Source: Actinomycetes bacterium (lineage in GTDB: Bacteria; Actinomycetota; Acidimicrobiia; Acidimicrobiales; Microtrichaceae). From it: a DNA stretch of 32,373 bases. Shown piece after piece: positions 7,466-16,836 of this stretch (positions are counted from its first letter, which is position 1; each line of letters begins with the position of its first letter). The translations under genes were made by a program, and so were the position numbers. Where the stretch lies: positions 1-32,373 of the forward strand of contig JAEWED010000057.1 of the NCBI GenBank assembly GCA_023389745.1. Reading direction: 5' to 3'. The notes beneath the pieces were generated by a model. It was not told the origin of the DNA and did no database searches. It saw nothing but the letters and a program-made list of their open reading frames with translations.

Positions 7466-8803
7466 TCAGGCGACGGCCAGACCGAGGAACGCCGTCGGGG
7501 TGTAGGTCGGGAACGTGCGCGACAGGTCGGTCGCTCCCGCTCGCACCGTGAGGACCTCGGCCAGCACACGTCGGTAGTCGTTCAGCACGACCAGGTCGCC
7601 CTCGGGCCCGTTCTCGATCCGGTCGGGGAAGTCGCCGTGCACGCCGCCCCTGATGCCGGCGCCCATCACCAGGACCGCCGAGCCGCGCCCGTGGTCGGTG
7701 CCGCCGGACCCGTTCTCGTTGATGGTGCGCCCGAACTCCGACAGGCACACCACGGTCACTCCCACGGAGCCTCCGAGGTCCTGGTGGAAGGCCTGCAGCG
7801 CGGTCGAGAGGCTCGCCGCGCGTGACCGGAAGGTGCCGTTGGCCTCGGGAGCGCCCTGCCCGTTGTGGGTGTCCCAACCGCCGTGGTCGACGGTCGCGAC
7901 GCGCAGACCGACGTTCGCCCGGATGAGCCGTGCGATCTCCTTGAGGTTGGTCGAGAGGTCGTCCCACCCGTAGGCGGCTCCGTTCCTCGGCCCCGGATCG
8001 GCGGGCAGCGAACGGATGGTGGCGATGGTCTCGAGCGCGCCCGAGCCGGTGGCGGCCACGACGTCGCCCGCACGGCCGTGCATCGCGGTGAGCGCCGCTC
8101 GCGCCGCGTCGTTGTCCGCGAACCCGGCGACGCCGAACTCGGCGATTCGGTTCATCGCGATCGCTGGTGCGGCGCCGTCGAGCATGGCGCTCAGCGTGTT
8201 GCCCCGCGCGAGCCCGGCGAGACGGCCGTTGCCGGCGAGCTGCGCGAGGTGTCGGTTGAGGAACCCGTCGTGCACCGACAGCCGCCCGGTGCCGGCCTCC
8301 CAGTTGCGCTGGGACTCGAAGTGGCTGCGCGAGCTCGACTCGCTCGCCGGCATGCCCGCGGCGTGCACGACGGCGAGCCGCCCCTGGCTCCACGCGCCGG
8401 CGTGCAGCGCCTCCATGCCGGGATGCAGCGCGAACGTGCCGCTCAGGGGGAACGCTCCGACCGCTCCACCCTGCACGAGCGGGAGCCCGGCCTTGCCCGT
8501 GGGGTCGGCGAACTCCCCGGGGTCCTTCACCCGGATGGTCGGTCGCAGGTCCCGGTAGGTCGGCATCTGGAACGGCGCCACGAGGTTCAGCCCGTCGACG
8601 CCGCCGCGGTTGAACACCACCACCAGCACGTCGCCGGTCGGCGCCTGTCCCGGCGCGGCGAAGGCGAGCCGCGCGCCGCCGGCGGTCAGCCCGACGGTCG
8701 CGCCACCGACACCCAGCGCCGTCAGGAAGCTGCGTCGGCTCAGCCCGCACTCCCGGCTGTTGCCCCGGCGCGTGCTGGCGGCGTGGTCGATCGGATCGCT
8801 CAT
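7466..8803 (-). CDS. DUF1501 family Tat-exported protein
   Basis: 445 residues. The N-terminus has a textbook twin-arginine signal LSRRSFLTALGVGGATVGL (RR at residues 23-24) with an Ala-rich cleavage region (LAFAAPG). The mature part shows DUF1501 hallmarks of the sulfatase/alkaline-phosphatase-like fold: GDVLVVVFNRGGVDGLNLVA at the start, then VDHGGWDTHNGQG, VVCLSEFGRTINENGSGGTD and DHGRGSAVLVMGAGIRGG. The family is widespread, of unproven biochemistry, and nearly always encoded next to a DUF1800 protein, as here: its ATG overlaps the DUF1800 stop (ATGA, 8803-8800), so the two are translationally coupled. It probably folds with cofactor in the cytoplasm and acts outside. Confidence 0.9.
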   Translation of the reverse strand: MSDPIDHAASTRRGNSRECGLSRRSFLTALGVGGATVGLTAGGARLAFAAPGQAPTGDVLVVVFNRGGVDGLNLVAPFQMPTYRDLRPTIRVKDPGEFADPTGKAGLPLVQGGAVGAFPLSGTFALHPGMEALHAGAWSQGRLAVVHAAGMPASESSSRSHFESQRNWEAGTGRLSVHDGFLNRHLAQLAGNGRLAGLARGNTLSAMLDGAAPAIAMNRIAEFGVAGFADNDAARAALTAMHGRAGDVVAATGSGALETIATIRSLPADPGPRNGAAYGWDDLSTNLKEIARLIRANVGLRVATVDHGGWDTHNGQGAPEANGTFRSRAASLSTALQAFHQDLGGSVGVTVVCLSEFGRTINENGSGGTDHGRGSAVLVMGAGIRGGVHGDFPDRIENGPEGDLVVLNDYRRVLAEVLTVRAGATDLSRTFPTYTPTAFLGLAVA

Positions 8804-10494
8804 CGGTACTGGAACCTCGGGTGGGAGAGCAGCAGGCCGAGCGCACCGGCGAGGCGCTCGGGTCGGGCGCTGATCTCGGTGGCCGCTGCGGTCGGCGCGA
8901 CACCGACCGCGGCGCAGACCGTGTCGGCGTCCGCAGCGCTCAACGGGCGCTGGCACACCGACCCGTTCAGCGCGACGACCAACGCTCGGGTCGTGGCGGG
9001 CAACGGTGCGGGCAGCAGTGCCGCCGGGTCGACCTCGATGCGGTCCGCCTTGGTCGGGTCGGTCAGCGCGTTGCGGGCCAGGCGACCCGCGCCCTCCCAG
9101 CGTCGCAGCAGACCTTGCGACGAGCTCCACACGGCTGCCCGGTCGGGCCAACCGTCGGGGCTCGGCCGCTCGAACAGCGGTTGGCCGAGCATCCGTGTGG
9201 CCGAGCGCAACGTGGTGGCACTCGGTCCCATCGGGTCCGACGGGATCCGGGCCCGGGTCACCCGCAGCGCGCTGTAGAGGAAGTCCACGGGCCGTTTCAC
9301 CTTCGTGCCCGCCGAGGTGGCGAACTCCGGTGACGTGAACAGCGAGCGCAGCACCGGGGCGATGGCGGTGTCGTTGGCCAGGTACACCGTCGCGAGCCGA
9401 TCGACGAGCGCCCGTGGGGGATCGTCGCCGACGAAGCGCCGGGCGAGCTTCGTGGAGAGGTGCCGGGCGGTCGAGGGATGACGGGCCAGGAAGCGGAGCA
9501 GCGACTCGGCGTCACCCTGCCCGTGCACGTTGTAGTTGCCCCAGTTGGGCCGGGCGGGGCGCTGCCACGCGCCGTCGAGGATCGAGACCGCCTCTCGGGA
9601 GTGCATCCAGTGGCCCCACCGGAAGCTGTACTTCGAGGGGCCCTCCTCCCAGTTGATGGTCCAACCGGACAGCACCTTCGCCACGCCGACCACGTCGGCC
9701 TCGGTGTACACGTGGGCGCCGTCGACGATGCCCAGCGTGTGCAGCTCGAGCAGCTCGCGCCCGTAGTTCTCGTTCACGCCCGAGGTCGACGTGGCATCGC
9801 TCGCGTAGTTGTCGAGGTAGACGAGCATCGCCGGGCTGGCGGCGGATGCCAGGAGCAGATCGACGAACCTGCCGAGCGCGTGCGGTCGCACGACCGTCTC
9901 GTTGTCGACCGTCTTGAGCTGGGTGAGCCACTTCGCCTGGCGGGAGATGTTGAGGTGGTTGGTCCAGAAGTCGCACATCACCTCGTACAGCTGGCGTTCG
10001 GAGAACACCGCCCGCAGGAGGGTCGCGTGGTCGAGCTCGGCGAACAGCCGTTGCTCGTCCGCGATGCGCACGGCTTCGTTGGCGGCGTTGTTCGAGCGGA
10101 GCGTGCCGTAGCCCGCCAGTCGCGCCTCCGCGTCGGGCAGGCGTCGGGGGTCGAGCTGCTCGTCGATCCAGGCCGCGGCACCGATCCGGCGGATCCGGTC
10201 GACCACCGCGGCCGTGGCACCGAACGTGGCTCGATCCGCCAGGTGGCGTGCTGCTGCCAGGTCGGTCAGGGACCCGGGAGCGGCGGGCACCGTCGGCACC
10301 GGCGTCGCCGGCGCATCGGGCGCGCACGCCGCGGTGACCAGTGCAGCGCCCGCGGCGAGGACGACCCCCCGCCGTGTGCCGACACCCCGGACCCGGTCCT
10401 CGTCGTCTCGACCGCCCGCCAGCGGAGCGTCCTCGTCCGGTGAGGCCGGGAGGGCCTCGTTGGTGGTCGTCTCGATCGCTCCCGCCGTGCTCAC
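8800..10494 (-). CDS. DUF1800 family exported protein
   Basis: About 564 residues from the GTG at 10494; the frame is open further, to a GTG at 10578. An export signal GTRRGVVLAAGAALVTAAC begins near residue 39, with a lipobox-like Cys at about 57, suggesting a Tat-exported lipoprotein. The body has DUF1800 features: AARHLADRATFGAT, VMCDFWTNHLNISRQAKW, NENYGRELLELHTLGI, VLSGWTINW, FLARHPSTARHLSTKLARRF and FLYSALRVTRARI. The function of the family is unknown; it is the standing partner of DUF1501. I prefer 10494 because the longer version adds an unusual N-terminus, places the neighbouring ATPase -35 box on its start codon, and would put a 14-bp perfect palindrome inside the coding region. No Shine-Dalgarno supports either start, so the start is uncertain. 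Confidence 0.85.
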   Translation of the reverse strand: MSTAGAIETTTNEALPASPDEDAPLAGGRDDEDRVRGVGTRRGVVLAAGAALVTAACAPDAPATPVPTVPAAPGSLTDLAAARHLADRATFGATAAVVDRIRRIGAAAWIDEQLDPRRLPDAEARLAGYGTLRSNNAANEAVRIADEQRLFAELDHATLLRAVFSERQLYEVMCDFWTNHLNISRQAKWLTQLKTVDNETVVRPHALGRFVDLLLASAASPAMLVYLDNYASDATSTSGVNENYGRELLELHTLGIVDGAHVYTEADVVGVAKVLSGWTINWEEGPSKYSFRWGHWMHSREAVSILDGAWQRPARPNWGNYNVHGQGDAESLLRFLARHPSTARHLSTKLARRFVGDDPPRALVDRLATVYLANDTAIAPVLRSLFTSPEFATSAGTKVKRPVDFLYSALRVTRARIPSDPMGPSATTLRSATRMLGQPLFERPSPDGWPDRAAVWSSSQGLLRRWEGAGRLARNALTDPTKADRIEVDPAALLPAPLPATTRALVVALNGSVCQRPLSAADADTVCAAVGVAPTAAATEISARPERLAGALGLLLSHPRFQYR

Positions 10495-10512
10495 CTGCGG
10501 TGTGTCGGTGAG

Positions 10513-10526
10513 AGTTCCCGGGAACT
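10513..10526. promoter_or_regulatory. 14-bp perfect palindrome, candidate operator
   Basis: AGTTCCCGGGAACT equals its own reverse complement. It lies 19 bases upstream of the GTG at 10494 and on the upstream side of the divergent ATPase promoter, so a dimeric regulator could bind here to control the DUF1800/DUF1501 operon. Confidence 0.4.
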
Positions 10527-10570
10527 TGAGTCGAACGACCCATGGGGGTGAGCCCACCGGGGTCGGTGCG

Positions 10571-10599
10571 TTGTCCACCCGTCGGCCCTGTCGTAGTCT
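10571..10599 (+). promoter_or_regulatory. Sigma-70-type promoter of the P-type ATPase
   Basis: TTGTCC (10571-10576), a 17-base spacer and TAGTCT (10594-10599). The start of transcription would fall near 10606, leaving an untranslated leader of about 215 bases before the ATG at 10821, which is room for the riboswitch. Confidence 0.5.
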
Positions 10600-10627
10600 C
10601 TGCCCCGCAGGTGGGCACCACGCCCAT

Positions 10628-10773
10628 CGGAGGGGAGTACCTCCTCAAGTGCTGGTGTCGTCAGCACGGTCGCACGGTCGGACTACGGGGTCGAGCCCCG
10701 GGGTACGGGAGTGTGACCCGGCACCAGCGGCCAGACCGGACGTGTACGACCGGTGGGGTGAGGGAGACCTCCG
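10628..10773 (+). ncRNA. Candidate yybP-ykoY (Mn2+) riboswitch aptamer
   Basis: Seen: CGGAGG (10628-10633) followed by GGAGTA (10634-10639), and at the far end GAGA (10664+100=10764-10767) followed by CCTCCG (10768-10773). The outer blocks are exact complements. This is the arrangement of the yybP-ykoY family, in which the 5' strand of P1 runs into the conserved GGGGAGUA loop and the 3' strand follows GAGACC. Between them are further helices: GTGCTG/CAGCAC, GTCGCAC/GTGTGAC enclosing CGGGG-TCGAG-CCCCG, and ACCGG/CCGGT. Known: the class senses Mn2+ and often precedes P2A ATPases, MntP and TerC proteins. I could not confidently locate the conserved L3 segment, so the call rests on P1/L1 and gene context. 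Confidence 0.5.
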
Positions 10774-10812
10774 GCGCTTCTGGTGCCGCGCCTGGCACCC
10801 CGACGACGGAGA
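10768..10812 (+). promoter_or_regulatory. Expression platform: RBS-sequestering alternative helix
   Basis: The ribosome binding site CGGAGA (10807-10812, 8 bases before the ATG) contains CGGAG, the same five bases as the 5' strand of P1. The 3' P1 strand CTCCG (10769-10773) can therefore pair either with P1 (RBS free) or with the RBS (blocked). A hairpin GGTGCC-GCGCCT-GGCACC (10782-10799) brings the two together. This predicts a translational ON switch when ligand stabilises P1. Confidence 0.45.
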
Positions 10813-10820
10813 CCCCTTCC

Positions 10821-13625
<2,805 letters not shown>

Positions 13626-13631
13626 TCTCCT

Positions 13632-13665
13632 CCTCGCCCGCTGGTCGGAGGACCGGCGGGCGAGG
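13632..13665 (+). terminator. 15-bp intercistronic hairpin overlapping the next RBS
   Basis: CCTCGCCCGC-T-GGTC (13632-13646), loop GGAG, then GACC-G-GCGGGCGAGG (13651-13665) pair throughout (one G-T). It follows the ATPase stop by 6 bases, so it can act as a terminator. Its 3' arm holds the GAGG of the alcohol dehydrogenase ribosome binding site, so on read-through transcripts it would hinder translation. Confidence 0.5.
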
Positions 13666-13676
13666 GGGTGGACCAG

Positions 13677-14780
13677 ATGAGAGCAGCGCTGCTGCAGTCC
13701 GTGGGGCAACCGGTCGAGGTCGTGCACGACATCGACCTGGAGCCACCGGGTGCCGGCGAGGTCCGGGTCGCGATCGCCGCGTGCGGCGTGTGCCATTCCG
13801 ACGTGAGCCTGGTCAACGGCACCTTCCCGGTGCTCGGGCCGACCGTGCCGGGCCACGAGGCGGCCGGTGTCGTGAGCGAGGTCGGCGCCGGCGTCACCGA
13901 GCTGGCCGTCGGCGACCACGTGGTCCTGACCCCGAACCCGGCGTGCGGCACGTGCGAGCTGTGCGTGCGGGGTCAGCACAGCAGCTGCGCCAACGCGATG
14001 TCGATCGCCACGTCGATGCTGCCCGACGGCACGACCCGGCTGTCACGTGGCGGCGAACTCGTCTACCGCGGCCTCGGGCTCGCCGGCTGGGCCGACGAGG
14101 TCGTCGTGCCGGTGTCCGGCGCGGTGAAGATCGATGCCGACGTGCCGCTCGACGTCGCGTGCGTGATCGGTTGCGCGGTCCAGACCGGCGTCGGCGCCGT
14201 GCTCAACACCGCGGACGTGCAGGCCGGCGACTCGGTGTTGGTCCTCGGTGCAGGCGGCATCGGCATCAGCATCGTGCAGGGCGCCGTGATCGCCGGCGCC
14301 TCGCGCATCGTGGTCTCGGACCCCTCCGAGGCGCGTCGTGAGCAGGCGTTGCGCTTCGGCGCGACCGACGTGATCGATCCGACTGTCGACGACGTCACCT
14401 CGGAGGTGACGGCCATGACCGGCATCGGGGTCGACGTCGCGTTCGAGGCCGTCGGGTCCGGACCGCTCGTCGAGACGGCGCTCGCGTCGACGCGCAGCGG
14501 CGGATCGGTCGTCATGGTCGGCGCCTCGCCGATCGAGGACGTGGTGCCGCTCAGCCCGGTGATGATGATGTTCACCGAGAAGAAGATCATGGGATCGCTG
14601 CTCGGTTCGTGCTGGGCGCCACGCGACATCCCCCGCCTGATCGCGCTCTGGCAGGCGGGGCGCCTGGACCTGGACGCCATGGTGACCTCACGGCGGCCGC
14701 TCGAGGAGGTCAACGAAGCGATCGCAGATCTCGAGGCCGGACGTGGCCTGCGCACCGTCCTGACGATCGCCCGGTCCTGA
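13677..14780 (+). CDS. Zinc-dependent alcohol dehydrogenase (MDR superfamily)
   Basis: 367 residues, cytosolic, expected to oxidise or reduce an alcohol/aldehyde with NAD(P). The catalytic zinc site is visible: CGVCHSD (Cys39), PGHEAAG (His60, Glu61) and a later Cys in CVIGCAVQTGVGAV. The structural zinc lobe has four Cys at 90, 93, 96 and 104 (CGTCELC...C). The Rossmann motif GAGGIGISIVQGA follows, then an acidic residue in VVSDPSEARR that favours NAD. The overall form is class III-like/long-chain bacterial ADH. ATG 13677 is preferred over GTG 13668 because GAGGGGG (13662-13668) is then correctly spaced. It lies 51 bases after the ATPase with a strong hairpin between, so it may be expressed separately or by read-through. 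The substrate is unknown. Confidence 0.9.
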   Translation: MRAALLQSVGQPVEVVHDIDLEPPGAGEVRVAIAACGVCHSDVSLVNGTFPVLGPTVPGHEAAGVVSEVGAGVTELAVGDHVVLTPNPACGTCELCVRGQHSSCANAMSIATSMLPDGTTRLSRGGELVYRGLGLAGWADEVVVPVSGAVKIDADVPLDVACVIGCAVQTGVGAVLNTADVQAGDSVLVLGAGGIGISIVQGAVIAGASRIVVSDPSEARREQALRFGATDVIDPTVDDVTSEVTAMTGIGVDVAFEAVGSGPLVETALASTRSGGSVVMVGASPIEDVVPLSPVMMMFTEKKIMGSLLGSCWAPRDIPRLIALWQAGRLDLDAMVTSRRPLEEVNEAIADLEAGRGLRTVLTIARS

Positions 14781-14800
14781 TCATCCAGAGCGGGCGGTGC

Positions 14801-15286
14801 TCAGCCCAGCGCGTCCTCGATCGCCGAGATGATCGACGGGTCGTCGGGCACGACGGTCGGCGCGAACCGGGCCAGGACCTGGCCGTCGCTGCCGACGAGG
14901 AACTTCTCGAAGTTCCAGCGGATGTCGCCGGTGTGGCCCTCGTCGTCCGCGGTCTCCTCGAGCTCGGCGAACAGCGGGTGGCGGTCGTCGCCGTTGACGT
15001 CGACCTTCTCGGTGAGCGGGAAGGTCACGCCGTAGGTCGTCGAGCAGAACGTCTGGATCTCATCGGCGCTGCCGGGCTCCTGTTCGAGGAACTGGTTGCA
15101 GGGCACGCCGAGCACGCTGAAGCCCTTGGACTCGTACTGCTCGTGGATCTGCTCGAGCTGCGTGTACTGCGGGGTGAGCCCGCACTTCGACGCCACGTTC
15201 ACCACCAGGGTGACCTTGCCGTCCAGGCCGGCGAGGGCGTTGGGTGTTCCGTCGAGGGCCGAGATGTCGTGGTCGTAGATCGCCAT
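14801..15286 (-). CDS. Glutathione peroxidase family thiol peroxidase
   Basis: 161 residues. NVASKCGLTPQY holds the peroxidatic Cys35 in the position of selenocysteine. Further catalytic residues are in VPCNQF (Gln65) and IRWNFEKFLV (Trp and Asn). A second Cys at 81 in FCSTTYGVTFPL matches the resolving Cys of thioredoxin-dependent members, so reduction by thioredoxin rather than glutathione is likely, in keeping with actinobacteria lacking glutathione. The frame is open upstream, but ATG 15286 gives the normal family length and has TACGGT ending 6 bases before it, a leaderless arrangement. It converges on the alcohol dehydrogenase and diverges from a DsbB-like gene. Confidence 0.92.
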   Translation of the reverse strand: MAIYDHDISALDGTPNALAGLDGKVTLVVNVASKCGLTPQYTQLEQIHEQYESKGFSVLGVPCNQFLEQEPGSADEIQTFCSTTYGVTFPLTEKVDVNGDDRHPLFAELEETADDEGHTGDIRWNFEKFLVGSDGQVLARFAPTVVPDDPSIISAIEDALG

Positions 15287-15292
15287 GGCGTC

Positions 15293-15298
15293 ACCGTA
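15293..15298 (-). promoter_or_regulatory. -10 box (TACGGT) for a leaderless peroxidase mRNA
   Basis: Minus strand; 6 bases separate the box from ATG 15286, so transcription should begin at the start codon. Confidence 0.55.
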
Positions 15299-15400
15299 GC
15301 GTCGGAGCGCCTCGCCCGGACCCCGGACGTCCGGCTCCACCGACGGCGAACGGCGCGTCCCGTCGCCCCGGGCGTGCGCGGGGTTCCCGGAGCGCGCCGG

Positions 15401-15406
15401 TACAGT
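15401..15406 (+). promoter_or_regulatory. -10 box (TACAGT) of the DsbB-like gene
   Basis: It ends 10 bases before ATG 15417, with no Shine-Dalgarno in between, so the leader is at most a few bases. Confidence 0.45.
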
Positions 15407-15416
15407 CGACCGGGCC

Positions 15417-16055
15417 ATGCGAGTCGACACCGTGACCACCTTCCTCGCGCTGCTCGCAGTGTTCGCGCTGATCGTCGTGGTCGTCGTCGCCGTCTCGGCC
15501 GTGGTGGCCCGACTCACCGGTGGGTTGCCCGGGCCGCTCGCCGAGGCCCGCGACGCCCTGGGTCAGGTCTCGCTGGTGCTCGCCTTCTTCGTGGCGCTGA
15601 CCTGCACGCTCGGCAGCCTCTACCTGTCCGAGGTCGCGAAGTTCCCTCCGTGCGACCTGTGCTGGTACCAGCGGATCCTCATGTACCCGCAGGTGGTGAT
15701 CCTCGGCGTCGCCGCGTTGCGGCGCGACCCGTCGGTGAAGTGGTACTCGCTGCCACTCGTCGGCCTGGGACTGTGCATCTCGGTGTACCACTACCTGCTC
15801 GAACGCTTCCCCGACTCGGTGAAGTTCTCGTGCGAGGCCGAGAACCCGTGCTCCACGGTGTGGGTGTGGAAGTTCCACTTCCTGTCGATCCCCGCCATGG
15901 CCGGCATCGGCTTCGCGCTCATCGCAGTGCTGGTGATGCTCTCAGCCCCTCGGACCGGGGCGGGAACCGAACACGGCGCCCGCGACGACTCCTCTCAGGA
16001 CGCCGAGCCGTCGGCGTCGACGACTGCCCCAACCCCTCCGGAGCCCAGGACATGA
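15417..16055 (+). CDS. DsbB/BdbC-like disulfide oxidoreductase, membrane protein
   Basis: 212 residues with five predicted membrane helices: one near residues 7-30 plus four in the usual DsbB core (about 50-72, 87-102, 110-127 and 152-172). The periplasmic-side CxxC (PPCDLCWYQRIL, Cys79/82) precedes a helix with the conserved W-Y-Q-R, and a second Cys pair (Cys139 and Cys145, FSC...NPC) lies in the next outer loop, as in DsbB/BdbC. Its job would be to reoxidise an extracytoplasmic thiol oxidase and pass electrons to quinone. The C-terminal 40 residues are Ser/Thr/Pro-rich and probably disordered. Its stop overlaps the ATG of a thioredoxin-like gene (ATGA at 16052-16055), the probable partner. 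Confidence 0.85.
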   Translation: MRVDTVTTFLALLAVFALIVVVVVAVSAVVARLTGGLPGPLAEARDALGQVSLVLAFFVALTCTLGSLYLSEVAKFPPCDLCWYQRILMYPQVVILGVAALRRDPSVKWYSLPLVGLGLCISVYHYLLERFPDSVKFSCEAENPCSTVWVWKFHFLSIPAMAGIGFALIAVLVMLSAPRTGAGTEHGARDDSSQDAEPSASTTAPTPPEPRT

Positions 16056-16777
16056 ACGACAAGCACCGCGGTGCGGACCCCTATGCCGACCTCGCGAAGC
16101 GAACGAGCGGCAACCGCCCCAAGACCGGCCTGATCGTCATCGGCATCAGCGTCGGCGCGGTCGTGCTGATCGCGGTGCTCGCGCTGCTGTTCACCGGGGG
16201 CAGCGACGAACCCGTGGCCGACGGCACCGGGGCGGCCGCCGCGCAGAACGCGACCCAGGAGCAGGCCTCGGTCGAGGTCATCGGCGAACCGTTGCCCGAG
16301 TACCCGCAGGTCGCCGGCGTGGTCGCCCCGGCCGAGGACGACCCCGCGGTCGGCATGACGCCGCCGACCCTCGAAGGCGAGTCCTTCGACGGCACTCCGG
16401 TGGACATCACGCCCGGTGGCGGTACGCCGAAGCTCGTCATGTTCGTCGCCCACTGGTGCCCGCACTGCCAGAAGGAGCTCCCCCTCGTGCAGGAGTGGAT
16501 CGACGCCGGGCTGGTGCCCGACGGCGTCGAGCTCTTCGCGGTCAGCACCGCGGTCACGGCCGACCGTCCGAACTATCCGCCCTCGGAGTGGATCGCCGCC
16601 GAAGGGTGGGAGCCCCAGGTGCTGCTCGACAACCCCGACCAGTCGGCCGCGATGGCCTACGGCCTGGGCGGCTACCCGTTCTTCGTGCTGGTCGACGGCG
16701 ACGGCAAGGTCGTGCAGCGCGGCTCGGGCGAGATCCCCGAGCAGGAGTTCGTGCGGCTGCTCGAGCAGGTCGCCTGA
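16052..16777 (+). CDS. Membrane-anchored thioredoxin-like protein (TlpA/BdbD role)
   Basis: 241 residues. A cytoplasmic N-terminus precedes a single helix (about 25-47, GLIVIGISVGAVVLIAVLAL), then an Ala/Glu-rich linker. The thioredoxin fold has active site VAHWCPHCQKE (Cys136/139) and a cis-Pro loop GGYPFFVLVDGDG near residue 213. A WCPHC site, rather than WCGPC, is typical of oxidising or TlpA-like extracytoplasmic proteins. Overlap with the DsbB-like gene by four bases argues for coupled translation and a joint oxidative-folding pair on the outer face of the membrane. A reductase role in cytochrome maturation is the alternative, but no ccs genes are nearby. Confidence 0.85.
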   Translation: MNDKHRGADPYADLAKRTSGNRPKTGLIVIGISVGAVVLIAVLALLFTGGSDEPVADGTGAAAAQNATQEQASVEVIGEPLPEYPQVAGVVAPAEDDPAVGMTPPTLEGESFDGTPVDITPGGGTPKLVMFVAHWCPHCQKELPLVQEWIDAGLVPDGVELFAVSTAVTADRPNYPPSEWIAAEGWEPQVLLDNPDQSAAMAYGLGGYPFFVLVDGDGKVVQRGSGEIPEQEFVRLLEQVA

Positions 16778-16780
16778 CGA

Positions 16781-16818
16781 TCCCGGCCCGGATCGACGGT
16801 CCCGGCCCGGACCGACGG
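16781..16818. repeat. Two tandem 19-bp repeats in a convergent spacer
   Basis: TCCCGGCCCGGATCGACGG at 16781-16799 is repeated at 16800-16818 with one change (T to C). Within it CGGTCC-CGGCCC-GGACCG can fold (about 16797-16814), so it may also end transcription of the converging thioredoxin-like and kinase genes. Confidence 0.6.
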
Positions 16819-16836
16819 TCGAGTACCGCCCGGCGC

